The notes: a model not told the origin generated them from the letters alone. 51,189 bases of DNA from Sphaerisporangium album (GCF_003323745.1 NZ_QOIL01000025.1:1-51189), one strand, 5' to 3'. Shown: positions 8,788-19,654, counted from the stretch's first letter. Program-made: numbers and translations.

Positions 8788-9959
8788 CTTCGCTGCTCAT
8801 CGACCACATCGGCTCTCTGGTCACGAACGACCCCGGCCTCGGCGAGGGGCCGCTCGGGGTGATCGAGGACGCGGCGGTGGTCGTCCAGGACGGCGTCGTC
8901 GTGTGGGCGGGCCCCCGGGGCGGGACACCGGAGGGAGCGGCGAGGGACCGGTTCGACGCCGGAGGCCGGGCGGTGATCCCCGGGTTCGTGGACAGCCACG
9001 CCCACCTGGTCTTCGCCGGCGACCGGGCGCGGGAGTTCGAGGCGCGCATGTCGGGCCGCCCGTACACCGCCGGGGGCATCCGCACCACCGTGGCGGCGAC
9101 CCGGGCCGCCACGGACGAGGGACTGCGGCGCAACGTGCGGCGGCTGGTGGCGGAGGCCCTGCGGTCGGGCACGACGACCGTCGAGTGCAAGTCCGGATAC
9201 GGCCTCACGATCCAGGACGAGGAGCGCGGCCTGCGCCTGGCCGCCGAACACACTCCCGAGGTGACCTACCTCGGCGCGCACGTGGTCCCGCCCGAGTACG
9301 CCGGGAACCCGGACGCGTACGTCGACCTGGTGCGCGGCCCCATGCTGGACGCGTGCGCGCCGCACGCGCGGTGGATCGACGTCTTCTGCGAGCGCGGCGC
9401 CTTCGACGGCGACCAGACCCGGGCGATCCTCGAAGCGGGGGCGCGGCGCGGGCTGGTGCCGCGGGTGCACGCGGGCCAGCTCGGTCCGGGCCCGGGCGTC
9501 GCGGTCGCCGTCGAGCTCGGCGCCGCCTCGGCCGACCACGTCACCCACCTGACCGACGCCGACGTGGACGCCCTCGCGTCCGGGAGCACGGTCGCCACGC
9601 TGCTGCCGGGCGCGGAGTTCTCGACCCGCTCGCCCTACCCCGACGCGCGCCGCCTGCTGGACGCCGGGGTGACGGTCGCGCTGGCCGCGGACTGTAATCC
9701 CGGGTCCAGCTACACCACGAACATCCCGTTCTGCGTCGCCCTCGCCGTGCGGGACATGAACATGACCCCCGCTGAGGCCGTGTGGGCGGCCACCAAGGGC
9801 GGCGCCAGGGCCCTGCGCCGCACGGACGTCGGCCACCTCGCCCCCGGCGCCCGCGCCGACCTCGTCCTCCTGGACGCCCCCTCGTACATCCACCTCGCCT
9901 ACCGCCCCGGCGTGCCCCTGGTCGCGCGCGTGTGGAAGGACGGCAGCCCGCAGCCTTGA
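8784..9959 (+). CDS. hutI: Imidazolonepropionase
   Basis: The 391-residue protein hydrolyses 4-imidazolone-5-propionate to N-formimino-L-glutamate. Motifs include [19 protein letters not shown] (HxH metal site), [16 protein letters not shown] (metal and catalytic His) and [20 protein letters not shown] at 8784 shares bases with the hutF TGA, so I use this start although the frame stays open far upstream inside hutF. Last gene of the hut operon. Gene order hutU-M20-hutF-hutI matches other actinomycetes; no histidine ammonia-lyase gene is present in the window. Confidence 0.95.
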   Translation: MTSLLIDHIGSLVTNDPGLGEGPLGVIEDAAVVVQDGVVVWAGPRGGTPEGAARDRFDAGGRAVIPGFVDSHAHLVFAGDRAREFEARMSGRPYTAGGIRTTVAATRAATDEGLRRNVRRLVAEALRSGTTTVECKSGYGLTIQDEERGLRLAAEHTPEVTYLGAHVVPPEYAGNPDAYVDLVRGPMLDACAPHARWIDVFCERGAFDGDQTRAILEAGARRGLVPRVHAGQLGPGPGVAVAVELGAASADHVTHLTDADVDALASGSTVATLLPGAEFSTRSPYPDARRLLDAGVTVALAADCNPGSSYTTNIPFCVALAVRDMNMTPAEAVWAATKGGARALRRTDVGHLAPGARADLVLLDAPSYIHLAYRPGVPLVARVWKDGSPQP

Positions 9960-9984
9960 CGGACGGCGATCGCGCCGCCGGCGG

Positions 9985-11433
<1,449 letters not shown>

Positions 11434-14400
11434 TCAGATGCAGGCCGTGTCCGCGACCGACCGGGCCTCCTCGGGCGCGAGCCTGCCGCCGCGGGCGAAC
11501 TCGGCGGCGAACCCGTCCTCGCCGAGGGTGTGCCGGGCCCGTGCCTCGATGCGGTCGACGTCGCCGCGCTCGGCGGGCGAGCGCGGCAGGGCGCTGGACG
11601 CGCGGGTCGCGGCGGCGGCCCCGAGCAGTTGCGCGGCGGGCCCGGCGCACTCCGACAGCGCGAGCGCGCCGGCCAGGCCCTCCAGGGCGAGCGCCTTCCC
11701 GCGCGGCGCGTCCAGCCGGTCGGCGACGGCGAACGCCTCCAGGTGCAGGGCCTTGGCCGCCGGGGCGTCGCCGCGCTGCTCGGCGACGAAGCCCAGCTCG
11801 GCGAGGATCAGCCCCAGGTGCGGCGCGGGCTCCTGCGCGGCGTCCCTGCGGGGCGTGGAGTCGAGGACGTCCCGCAGGTGGCGCTCGGCGACGTCCAGCA
11901 GCCCGTCCTTGCGCGCGGCGAACGCGAGCCCCATCTCGGCGAACACCTGGAGCGGCCGGAAGGTCTGCTCCCTGGCCAGGCGCACGGCCTCCTCGCAGTA
12001 CTCACGGGCCCGCGCGTAATCGCCCTGCTGCAGGGCGATCCAGCCCAGCCACGCCAGCCGCCCGGAGACGTCCGGCCACAGCGCGAGCTCCTCGGCCATG
12101 CGCAGGCCGTCGGCGTGCAGCGCGCGGGCCCGCTCGTAGTCGCCGGTCATCTCGGCGAGCGCGCCGAGCCAGCCGTTCGCCTGCAGCTCGCCCCAGCGGT
12201 CGCCGAGCGTCTCGAACAGCTCGGCGCTGCGCTCACCGTCGCGCCGCAGCGCGTCCACGTCGCCGCGCAGGTGTGCGAGCTTGGTCCGGGTCACCAGGGC
12301 CGCGGCGACGCCCCAATCGTCCCCGATGGCGCGGGAACCGTCCAGCGCGTGCTTCAGCAGCTCCTCGCTGGCGGCCAGGTCACCGGCGTCCAGTCCGGCG
12401 AAGGCCAGGAACCACTGCGACCGGGCCAGCCCGCACGCGTCCTCGACGCCGTCGTACGCGCGCAGCGCCGTCTCGCGCGGCTCGGCACGGGGGGCGTCCG
12501 CGGGGCCTGTGCCGCCCGTGTCGCCCTGGAGCAGGACGACGCCGGCGTGCCAGGCGGTGGCGCGTGCGCGCAAAGCGGCGTGCGGGTCGCCTTCGCCGTC
12601 CCCGCCTACGTCCATGGGCTGGGCCAGGGCCAGCGCGGCGGCCAGGGACCGCCGCGCCTCGGCGAGGCGTCCGCGCAGGAACCAGTACCAGGCGAGCGCG
12701 TTCACCATGCGCAGCGCGCACTCGGCGTGCCGGTCGGCGAGGGCGGCGTCCAGCGCGGCGCGCAGGTTGGCGGTGGCGCCGTCGAGGCGGGCCAGCCACC
12801 GGCGCTGGTCCTTGCCGTACAGATGGGGGGCGGCCTTCTCGGCCAGGTCGATGTAGTACTCGTGGTGGCGCCGCCGCACCTGCTCGAACTCGCCCGCCTC
12901 GTGCATGCGCTCCAGGCAGTAGGCCGACACCGACTCCAGCAGGCGGTAGCGGGGGCCGTCGACGCCGTGCACGGCCACCACCAGCGACCGGTCGACCAGG
13001 CGGGCCAGCAGGTCCAGGACGGCCGCGGCCGGCAGGTCCTCTCCCGAGCAGACGGACTCGGCGGCCTCCAGGGTGCAGCCGTCGGCGTGGACCGCCAGGC
13101 GGCGCAGCGCGATCCGCTCGGGCGCGGTCAGCAGTTCCCAGCTCCAGTCGATCATCGCGGTCAGGGTCTGCTGGCGCGGCGGCGCGCCCCGGTGGCCGGT
13201 GGCCAGCAGCCGGAAGCGGTCGTCCAGCCGGGCGACCAGCCCGTGCACGCCGAGGGTGGGCACCTTGGTCGCGGCCAGCTCCAGCGCCAGCGGGATGCCG
13301 TCGAGACGCCGGCACAGCACCGCGACGTCCGGGGCGGTGTCCTCGTCCAGGGTGAAGCCGCGCGTGGCGGCCGAGGCCCGCGTGACGAAGAGCCGGACGG
13401 CGCTGGACTGTTCGAGCTCGGCGGGGTCCTCGGCCGCCCCGCGACCGGGCACCCGCAGAGGGGGTACGTTCCAGACGACCTCGCCCGGCAGCGCGAGCGG
13501 CTCCTGGCTCGTGGCGAGGACGCGCAGGCCGGGGGCTGCCCGCAGCAGGGACTCGGCCAGCTCGGCGACCTGGTCGACGACGTGCTCGCAGTTGTCCAGG
13601 ACGAGGAGCGTCCTGCGCGTGCGCAGCGCGGCGATCAGCCGCTCCAGCGGGGTCATGGGCCGGCCGGGGGCGCCGCCGTCGCGGATGTCCAGCGCCGACA
13701 TGACCGCGTCGATCAGCGAGCCGAGAGCGTCGGGCGTGCCGAGCCGTTCCAGGACGGCCAGCTCGACCAGCCACACGCCGTCGGCGTAGGAGTCCACCAG
13801 GCCCCCGGCGGTCTCCAGGGCCAGCCGCGTCTTGCCGACGCCGCCGGGGCCGGTCAGCGTGACGAGCCGCGACGTCTGGAGCTGCGCGCGGACGTCGTCC
13901 ACCGCCTCCTCCCGGCCGATGAGGTCGGTGAGCGGGGCGGGCAGGTTGGTGACCGGGCGCGCGGTGGCGGTGTGGCGTCCCGGCGGCGGGTCCAGCGAGG
14001 GGTCCTGGTTGAGGATCGCGCGGTGCAGGGCGACGAGATCCGCGCCCGGGTCCAGGCCCAGCTCGTCGGTGAGGCGGACGCGCAGCTCCTCGTAGCCGTC
14101 CAGCGCCTCGCTCTGCCGGCCGGCGCGGTACAGGGCCCGCATGTGCGCGGCGCGCAGCCGTTCGCGCAGCGGGTACCGCCGGAGGACCTCGGCGAGTTCG
14201 TCGGCGAGTAGCGTGTGCTCGCCGAGGGCGAGCCGCGCCTCGGCCTGGTCCTCGCAGGCGGTGAGCCGCTGCTCGTCGAGGCGGGCGACGGCGGGGCGGG
14301 TGAACGCGTCGTCGGCGAAGTCGGCGTAGGCGGGGCCGCGCCACAGGGCGAGCGCGTCCGCGAGCAGGGACGCTCGGACGCGGGGGTCGTCGGTGGCGCG

Positions 14401-14739
14401 GGCCTCGGCGACGAGGGCATGGAAGCGGCGCGCGTCCACGGCCTCGGCGGGGACGTCCAGCAGGTAGCCGGCGGGCCGGGCGACCAGGAGGTCGCGTGCG
14501 CCCGGTTCGGCGTCGTCGAGCGCGCGGCGGAGCTGGGACACCTTGGCGGACAACGCGCCCGCGGGGTTGCCGGGCGGCCTGTCGCCCCACAGGTCGTCGA
14601 TGAGGCGGTCGGCGGGCACGGGCCGGGCGTCGTGCAGAAGAAGGTCGGCGAGCAGGGCGCGCACTTTCACGCCGGGGACGGTCACAGGATCACCGGTGGC
14701 CGTCCATACAGCGAGCGCTCCCAGAACCCCAAAACGCAT
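11434..14739 (-). CDS. AfsR/SARP-type regulator: BTAD, NB-ARC-like ATPase, TPR repeats
   Basis: The protein is 1101 residues from ATG 14739. Residues 1-95 form an OmpR-like DNA-binding domain (FGVLGALAVWT, GALSAKVSQLRRALDD), and 96-245 a BTAD domain (VDARRFHALV, ALYRAGRQSEALDGYEELR). Residues 270-560 form an STAND ATPase with Walker A GPGGVGKT at 297-304, Walker B LLVLDNCEHV and sensor LLATSQEPLALPGE. The C-terminal half is helical TPR-like. Such proteins activate secondary-metabolism or stress genes in response to nucleotide and a signal. It diverges from the FAD oxidase at 15111, a likely target. An earlier in-frame GTG at 14763 exists, but a TATCGT box seven bases before ATG 14739 suggests a leaderless start. 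Confidence 0.9.
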   Translation of the reverse strand: MRFGVLGALAVWTATGDPVTVPGVKVRALLADLLLHDARPVPADRLIDDLWGDRPPGNPAGALSAKVSQLRRALDDAEPGARDLLVARPAGYLLDVPAEAVDARRFHALVAEARATDDPRVRASLLADALALWRGPAYADFADDAFTRPAVARLDEQRLTACEDQAEARLALGEHTLLADELAEVLRRYPLRERLRAAHMRALYRAGRQSEALDGYEELRVRLTDELGLDPGADLVALHRAILNQDPSLDPPPGRHTATARPVTNLPAPLTDLIGREEAVDDVRAQLQTSRLVTLTGPGGVGKTRLALETAGGLVDSYADGVWLVELAVLERLGTPDALGSLIDAVMSALDIRDGGAPGRPMTPLERLIAALRTRRTLLVLDNCEHVVDQVAELAESLLRAAPGLRVLATSQEPLALPGEVVWNVPPLRVPGRGAAEDPAELEQSSAVRLFVTRASAATRGFTLDEDTAPDVAVLCRRLDGIPLALELAATKVPTLGVHGLVARLDDRFRLLATGHRGAPPRQQTLTAMIDWSWELLTAPERIALRRLAVHADGCTLEAAESVCSGEDLPAAAVLDLLARLVDRSLVVAVHGVDGPRYRLLESVSAYCLERMHEAGEFEQVRRRHHEYYIDLAEKAAPHLYGKDQRRWLARLDGATANLRAALDAALADRHAECALRMVNALAWYWFLRGRLAEARRSLAAALALAQPMDVGGDGEGDPHAALRARATAWHAGVVLLQGDTGGTGPADAPRAEPRETALRAYDGVEDACGLARSQWFLAFAGLDAGDLAASEELLKHALDGSRAIGDDWGVAAALVTRTKLAHLRGDVDALRRDGERSAELFETLGDRWGELQANGWLGALAEMTGDYERARALHADGLRMAEELALWPDVSGRLAWLGWIALQQGDYARAREYCEEAVRLAREQTFRPLQVFAEMGLAFAARKDGLLDVAERHLRDVLDSTPRRDAAQEPAPHLGLILAELGFVAEQRGDAPAAKALHLEAFAVADRLDAPRGKALALEGLAGALALSECAGPAAQLLGAAAATRASSALPRSPAERGDVDRIEARARHTLGEDGFAAEFARGGRLAPEEARSVADTACI

Positions 14740-14746
14740 GAATGCC

Positions 14747-14752
14747 ACGATA
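14747..14752 (-). promoter_or_regulatory. -10 element (TATCGT) for leaderless AfsR-type gene
   Basis: TATCGT on the minus strand is seven bases from ATG 14739, the spacing expected when transcription begins at the start codon. No ribosome site precedes that ATG. No clear -35 was found. Confidence 0.4.
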
Positions 14753-14763
14753 TCGCCACGCAC

Positions 14764-15110
14764 CCTCAGGAATCACGACCTTTACGGGGGCACAGAGAGG
14801 ACCCGTAAGCGAGTGAGCAACATGCCGTAAAACCTCTGCCCCAGAGTTAAACACAATAGGCCGGACACACGCGCGAAGGAGCCGCAGATGGCACCGCACG
14901 ACGCCAGCCCGCAGGGCAGCGGACGCGGTCCGCGGCGTACGGGCGCCGGGCGAGCGGCCTCCCGTCCGGATCCCTCGCGCCGGCCCTTGAGCCGGGTGCG
15001 GAGAACGGCTCGCCTGCTCCGGCTTTCCCCGAGAAGGCCGCCCACCTGGGCGCCGACCACCGAACGCCCGCCAGGACGATCTTCGATGGATATGACGGAA
15101 GGGTTTTGAG
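14764..15110. other. Divergent intergenic region with a possible small ORF
   Basis: This ~350-base region separates the AfsR-type gene from the FAD oxidase. A 73-codon frame from ATG 14888 to 15109 has AAGGAG eight bases upstream and ends next to the oxidase ATG, but its product is an Arg/Pro-rich sequence with no recognisable features. A second frame through 14990-15108 reads more like protein (PEKAAHLGADHRTPARTIF) but lacks a start. I do not call a gene. Confidence 0.3.
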
Positions 15111-16484
15111 ATGAGCCAGAACGTGCAGGAGCAGACGTACCGATATCCCGGGATCGACGCCGCCGCCGTCGCCGCCCGCCTTTCGCGCCTCGGTTTCGCG
15201 GGCGCCGTTCACCGTCCGGACGACCCCGGATACGACGAATACCGGGAACCCCTATATGACACGATCGACCCCTACCCGGTGATCGTCGCCGAGGCTTCCG
15301 GGCCCGCGGACGTCCGCGCCGCCGTCCTCACCGCCCGCGAGGAGGAACTGCCGCTGGCCGTCCAGGTCACCGGGCACGGCACCTGGGTCCCCTCCGACGG
15401 AGGCGTCCTGCTCAGGACCGACTCCCAGGCGGCCGTCATGGTCGACCCGGACCGGCGGATCGCCCGCGTCGGCCCCGGCGCGCTGTGGGGCGAGGTGATC
15501 GCCGAGGCCAGGCGGTCCGGCCTCGCGCCGCTCGCCGGCTCCTCGGCCGTCGTCGGCGTCACGGGCTACACTCTCGGCGGCGGGGTCGGATGGCTGGGAC
15601 GCAAGCACGGCTTCGCCGCCGACAGCGTGCTGCGCGCCGAGGTCGTCACCGCGGACGGCTCCCTCGTCACCGCGAGCCCGGACAGCCACCCCGCGCTGTT
15701 CTGGGCGCTGCGCGGAGGCGGCGCCAACTTCGGCGTCGTCACCGCGCTGGAGTTCCGGCTCTACCCGGTCCCCGAGGTCTACGCGGGCCAGTCGTACCAC
15801 TCCATCGAACGCGGCGCCGAGACGCTCGACTTCTACCGGCGGTGGGCGGCCGAGGCCCCCGACGCGCTGAGCACCGCCATCGTCCTGCGGCGCGTTCCCG
15901 ACACCGAGGACTTCCACGAGGCCGTGCGCGGCCGGCGCGTGCTCGTCGTCAAGGCCATGTACGCCGGCGACCCGGCGGAGGGCGAGCGGCTGCTGCGCCC
16001 GCTGCGCGAGGTGGCCGGGCCCGCCTTCCTGGACGACATCCGCCCGACGGCCTTCGCCGACGCGGTCATGGGCGGCCAGGCCGCGCCGTTCCTGGACTTC
16101 TACCACGAGCTGCCCGACCCGGTCGTGGACGCGCTCGCCACCGCGATCCAGGAGGACCCGGAGTCGCCGGTGGCCAGCGTGGAGCTCCGGCACTGGGGCG
16201 GCGCCATGTCCGCCCCCGGCCCGGACGCCGGGCCGATCGGCCCGCGCATGGCGCCGTTCGCCATCAGCGTGGACGCCGACGTGCCGGAGGTGACGGCGAA
16301 GCTCAGGCCGCACGGCACCGGCGCCACGTTCCTGAACTTCCTCGGCGACCCGGAACGGGTGCCCGCCGCCTACACGGCCGCCGACTACCGGCGGCTCGCC
16401 GAGGTGAAGCGGGACTACGACCCCTCCAACCTGTTCCGCCTGAACCACAACATCCCCCCGGCCATGCCACCCCACGCCGGCTGA
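15111..16484 (+). CDS. FAD-linked oxidase, berberine bridge enzyme type
   Basis: The 457-residue protein has an FAD_binding_4 (PCMH) domain at about 55-225, with LPLAVQVTGHGTW, GALWGEVIAEARRSGLAPL, GYTLGGGVGWLGRKHGFAADSV and LRGGGANFGVVTALEF. It ends with a BBE segment (DPSNLFRLNHNIPP). These enzymes oxidise alcohols, sugars or alkaloid-like substrates with transfer of electrons to O2. No secretion signal is seen, so it is probably cytoplasmic. It diverges from a large AfsR-type activator, suggesting specific induction. Substrate cannot be read from the sequence. Confidence 0.88.
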   Translation: MSQNVQEQTYRYPGIDAAAVAARLSRLGFAGAVHRPDDPGYDEYREPLYDTIDPYPVIVAEASGPADVRAAVLTAREEELPLAVQVTGHGTWVPSDGGVLLRTDSQAAVMVDPDRRIARVGPGALWGEVIAEARRSGLAPLAGSSAVVGVTGYTLGGGVGWLGRKHGFAADSVLRAEVVTADGSLVTASPDSHPALFWALRGGGANFGVVTALEFRLYPVPEVYAGQSYHSIERGAETLDFYRRWAAEAPDALSTAIVLRRVPDTEDFHEAVRGRRVLVVKAMYAGDPAEGERLLRPLREVAGPAFLDDIRPTAFADAVMGGQAAPFLDFYHELPDPVVDALATAIQEDPESPVASVELRHWGGAMSAPGPDAGPIGPRMAPFAISVDADVPEVTAKLRPHGTGATFLNFLGDPERVPAAYTAADYRRLAEVKRDYDPSNLFRLNHNIPPAMPPHAG

Positions 16485-16496
16485 CCGCAGGCGCAC

Positions 16497-16530
16497 GAAA
16501 GGGGGACCGGGCCGGCCCGGTCCCCCTTTC
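16497..16530 (+). terminator. Strong palindromic terminator after the FAD oxidase
   Basis: A perfect 17-base inverted repeat (GAAAGGGGGACCGGGCC and its complement) has no spacer, so it folds with a tight loop and ends CCCCCTTTC. It lies 13 bases after the oxidase stop. Confidence 0.8.
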
Positions 16531-16570
16531 GTCGTGCCGCGCTGGGCCACCGGCACGCGCGCGACGCGGA

Positions 16571-16601
16571 AGGGGCGCGCACGGTGGCCGTGCGCGCCCC
16601 T
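16571..16601 (-). terminator. Terminator after the RibD-like reductase
   Basis: A perfect 14-base inverted repeat (AGGGGCGCGCACGG and complement) with a three-base loop lies 20 bases beyond the end of the minus-strand reductase at 16621. It sits back to back with the oxidase terminator. Confidence 0.75.
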
Positions 16602-16620
16602 CGGTGGTCGTTCGGTGATG

Positions 16621-17190
16621 TCAGTCGGCGGTCGTGGCCGGGCGGTAGGACAGGACGGCGATGCCGGAGTCGAAGGTGGTGGCCTCGGCGAGTTCGAGCA
16701 GGGCCTTGCTGCCCTCGCGGACGATCTGGGCGCCGGGGGCGGTGATGCCGACCAGGACGGGGTGGATCCAGATCTCCAGCTCGTCGAGCAGGCCGTGTTC
16801 GAGCAGGGTGTGGGCGAGCCGCCCGACGCCGTAGATGAGGATGTTGTCGCCGGGCTTGTTCTTCAGCTCGGTGATCTGCTTGATGACGTCGTCGCGGATG
16901 ACCGTGACCGGGCCCCATTCCGTCTTGTCGATGGTGGTGGAGACGACGTATTTGGGCAGGGTGTTCATCCGGTGGGCGAACCCATCCAGGCCCTCCTGCT
17001 CGGCCATGGTGGGCCAGGCCTGGGCGAAGCCCTCGTAGGTGCCCTTCCCGAGCAGCAGGGTGTCGCTGGCGAACAGGGTGGCGCGGGCGCGCTGGCCGGC
17101 CTGTTCGTTGAAGTAGGGCATGGACCATTCGGGGTTGTCGATGACGCCGTCCAGCGAGGCGTACACTACGGCGATGATCTTGCGGGACAC
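16621..17190 (-). CDS. Dihydrofolate reductase / RibD C-terminal family protein
   Basis: The 189-residue product begins SRKIIAVVYASLDGVIDNPEWSM, a typical RibD_C start, followed by LLLGKGTYEGFAQAWP, LPKYVVSTTIDKTEWGPVTVI and the glycine-rich YGVGRLAHTLLEHGLLDELEIWIHPVLVG. These enzymes are NADPH-dependent reductases, many of unknown substrate in actinomycetes. GTG at 17190 has a TGGAG ribosome site upstream; extension to 17292 adds only low-complexity sequence. It is followed upstream by two same-strand genes but with a ~180-base gap, so co-transcription is uncertain. Confidence 0.88.
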   Translation of the reverse strand: MSRKIIAVVYASLDGVIDNPEWSMPYFNEQAGQRARATLFASDTLLLGKGTYEGFAQAWPTMAEQEGLDGFAHRMNTLPKYVVSTTIDKTEWGPVTVIRDDVIKQITELKNKPGDNILIYGVGRLAHTLLEHGLLDELEIWIHPVLVGITAPGAQIVREGSKALLELAEATTFDSGIAVLSYRPATTAD

Positions 17191-17374
17191 GGAAGCTCCA
17201 GGTGGTAGGTCGGGTGGCCGATTTGGACCGGACCCGCCCACGACCTCCGGGGCGCACCGGCGATCAGGGACGGTGCGCCCCAGAGGAGGCACACGGCCGG
17301 CCGGGGCGGGTCCGGGGGATGACCAGGCCAGGTCCGGGTTCAGGACGGACCTGGCCTGGAGACGTGGGGCCGGG

Positions 17375-18484
17375 TCAGGTGAGGGACTTGGTGACCAGGG
17401 CGGAGATGGGGGCGATGGTGGTGAAGTCGCCAGAGGTGAAGCGGGTCTTGGTGACGGCGAAGGCGATGTCGTTGGTCAGGTCGACATCGGCCACGCTGCC
17501 GCCGGCGCCCGGCCAGCCGATGATGGTGGCGCCGGCGGGCGCGTCGGGCACCGGGCGGCCGATCGAGTAGCCCAGCGCGTACTGGGTGGGCATGCCGAAG
17601 ATCTGGTCGGTGTCGGCGACGGCCACCGCCGAGATCTCGGCCAGCCGCTCGGCCGACACCAGCGGCTTGGTCCCGGGAAGCTGCCCGGCCAGCGCCGCGT
17701 ACACCTTGGCCACGCCACGCGCGGTCAGCGTGCCACCGGCCGGGATGTCGGCCTTGAGGTAGTCGTCGCGATTGCACAGCTCGGCCGACAGCTGCACGGC
17801 CGGCGGCGCGATCTTGAAGAAGGTCGGCATCATCGCGCGTAGCTGCTCGATGTCGATCTGCGGGCCCGTCTGCTCCAGCCGCGCGACCCGCGACAGCTCG
17901 GTCTCGGGGACGCCCAGGTAGATCTCCCGCTCCAGTCCCAGCGGCCGGGCGATCTGCTCGTGCAGGACCTGGGAGATGGGCTTGCCGGTGGCGCGGCGGA
18001 CGATTTCGCCCAGGATGTAGCCGAAGGTCTGGGGGTGGTAGCCGACCTTGGTGCCCGGCTCCCACCACGGCTCGGTCCCGGCCAGCGCGGTGGTGATCTT
18101 GTCCCAGTCGAGCAGGTCGTCGGCGGTGGTGTCCTCGGGGACGCCCGGGACGCCGACGGTGAAGGCCAGCGCGTGGCGGATGGTCGCGGCCTGCTTGCCG
18201 TGCGCGGCGAACTCCGGCCACACCTCGGAGATGGGGGTGTCGTAGGAGAACACGCCCTGCTCGGCCAGCACGTGCACCACGGCGCTGGTGAGGGACTTGC
18301 CGGTGGAGCTGCTGTAGATCGGGGTGTCGCTGGTGATCGCGCGCCCGGTGGCCGGGTCGGTGCCGGCGACCGCGTCCACGACCAGGTCACCGTCCTTGTA
18401 CACGGCGACCTGCAGCCCCCGCTCGGCTCCGGACTCGACCAGCTCGTCGATGGTGTTCTGCACCTGCTGCTGAAGGTCGCTCAT
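17375..18484 (-). CDS. Serine hydrolase, beta-lactamase/esterase (class C fold)
   Basis: The 369-residue protein has the SxxK active-site motif SSTGKS near residues 59-64, preceded by the beta-lactamase family strand GLQVAVYKDGDLVVDAVAG. The second motif is YHPQTFGYILGEIVRRATG, with Tyr-His in place of the usual Tyr-x-Asn. No signal peptide is present, so it is cytoplasmic and more likely an esterase (EstB/LovD-like) than a drug-resistance enzyme. It lies 39 bases after the FMN reductase gene on the same strand. Confidence 0.87.
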   Translation of the reverse strand: MSDLQQQVQNTIDELVESGAERGLQVAVYKDGDLVVDAVAGTDPATGRAITSDTPIYSSSTGKSLTSAVVHVLAEQGVFSYDTPISEVWPEFAAHGKQAATIRHALAFTVGVPGVPEDTTADDLLDWDKITTALAGTEPWWEPGTKVGYHPQTFGYILGEIVRRATGKPISQVLHEQIARPLGLEREIYLGVPETELSRVARLEQTGPQIDIEQLRAMMPTFFKIAPPAVQLSAELCNRDDYLKADIPAGGTLTARGVAKVYAALAGQLPGTKPLVSAERLAEISAVAVADTDQIFGMPTQYALGYSIGRPVPDAPAGATIIGWPGAGGSVADVDLTNDIAFAVTKTRFTSGDFTTIAPISALVTKSLT

Positions 18485-18523
18485 GGCTATCGCTTCTGTT
18501 CTGTGATGGATGGGAGGGAGGTC

Positions 18524-19111
18524 TCAGGTCGTGTACGGACGCTCGGCCCGCGCGGCGCGCAGGGCGTGCGCCCACCAGGCGAGCTGGTCCAAGGTCGTCT
18601 TGATGGCGCTGTTGCAGTCCGCGCCCGGTCTCGGCCAGCTCCCGTCGGCGGCGAACAGCTCCCAGTAGCAGGGGAGGCTGATCGTGTTGCGGATCGGCAC
18701 GGCGTGCAGTTCGGTGAAGACCTGGCGCAACTGGGCGACGGCGTGCAGTCCGCCCGACTCCCTGCCATAGGAGACGAAGGTGACGGGCTTGGCCTTCCAT
18801 TCCTCGTAATACCAGTCGATGGCGGTCTTCAGCGGCGCCGGAAAGCTCTGGTTGTACTCGGGCGTGACGATGACGAAGGCGTCGGCGGCGGCGAGGCGGG
18901 GCGCGAGGGCGCGGACCTGGGGCGGGATGGCCTCGTCCTGGTCGGTGAGCGTCTCGGGCAGGCGGGTCTCGGCCAGGTCGATCAGGTCGACGTCGAGGTC
19001 TCCACGCCTGACGGCACGGGCGCTGAACCAGCGGGCCACCGTGGGGCCGAACCGGCCGTTACGGGTGCTGCCGATGATGACGGCCACCCGCAACCTATGG
19101 CTCTCCGGCAT
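18524..19111 (-). CDS. NADPH-dependent FMN reductase
   Basis: The 195-residue flavodoxin-like protein shows the FMN phosphate loop GSTRNGRFGPTVARWF and FVIVTPEYNQSFPAPLKTAIDW, both diagnostic of the family, and YGRESGGLHAVAQLR. It reduces FMN or quinones with NAD(P)H. GAGGAG lies eight bases upstream of ATG 19111. It probably forms a transcription unit with the downstream hydrolase. The C-terminal part (ADGSWPRPGADCNSAIKT) is variable in the family. Confidence 0.9.
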   Translation of the reverse strand: MPESHRLRVAVIIGSTRNGRFGPTVARWFSARAVRRGDLDVDLIDLAETRLPETLTDQDEAIPPQVRALAPRLAAADAFVIVTPEYNQSFPAPLKTAIDWYYEEWKAKPVTFVSYGRESGGLHAVAQLRQVFTELHAVPIRNTISLPCYWELFAADGSWPRPGADCNSAIKTTLDQLAWWAHALRAARAERPYTT

Positions 19112-19372
19112 CTCCGGCCTCCTCAGCGCTCACGTCCGCCTCGACGTTCTCACTGTGCCCGGCGCCGTTTACGGTTTGTTGCTCACGGGCTTACGGCCCT
19201 CTGCTCACGTCCTCACGCCGGGGTGGCGGCGGCGCGTCAAAGCCGCGTCGGTTCTCCGGGCACAGCCGTCAGAAGGGCGTCAAGAGCAGATATCAGACGC
19301 CTTCTCTCGTCCTAGCGTGGCGTTCGAGGCGAATGTGAAGGGCCTCGAGAACCGCTGCCAGGAGGAAAGATC

Positions 19373-19654
19373 GTGGGAACCGAAGCCGATCCGCTGTTAG
19401 TGGTCCCGGTGCGAGGGGCCGACGTCGTGTCGCTGCGCCTGTTCCGGACGGTCGCCGGGGCGAGGACGGCCGTCGCTTTCTCCTCGCCCCTGGCGCTGAC
19501 CAGGGTGCTCGGCGAGGGGCAGCACTGGATCCGCCTCAGCGAACCCGCCCTGCGGCACATGCTCGCCGATCTCGGTGTCACCGGGATCGTCCTCGACCCC
19601 GCGGGCGCCACGCCCGCCCGCGCCCCCGAGCGCGGCGTCGTGCGGGCCGCGTGA
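19373..19654 (+). CDS. SAV_915-family small protein
   Basis: The 93-residue product resembles the SAV_915/SseB-like small proteins of actinomycetes: a start rich in strands (DPLLVVPVRGADVVSLRLFR), GARTAVAFSSPLALTRVLGEGQHWIRLSEPALRHML and LGVTGIVLDPAG. AGGAGG lies seven bases upstream of GTG 19373. Its TGA overlaps the next ATG (TGATG), so it heads a coupled three-gene set ending in a LysA-like decarboxylase. Function unknown. Confidence 0.8.
   Translation: MGTEADPLLVVPVRGADVVSLRLFRTVAGARTAVAFSSPLALTRVLGEGQHWIRLSEPALRHMLADLGVTGIVLDPAGATPARAPERGVVRAA

Noticed and set aside
14888..15109. 73-residue ORF before the FAD oxidase
   Set aside because: The ribosome site and stop position are suggestive, but the product is Arg/Pro-rich without motifs, and another frame looks equally protein-like. 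I leave it as a note only.
17375..18484. Beta-lactamase resistance gene
   Set aside because: There is no signal peptide and the second active-site motif is Tyr-His rather than Tyr-x-Asn. A cytoplasmic esterase-like hydrolase is more likely.
19267..19308. Imperfect inverted repeat AGAAGGGCGTC / GACGCCTTCT
   Set aside because: One arm has an extra G and the spacer is long. It could be an operator for the SAV_915 unit but is too weak to list as a feature.
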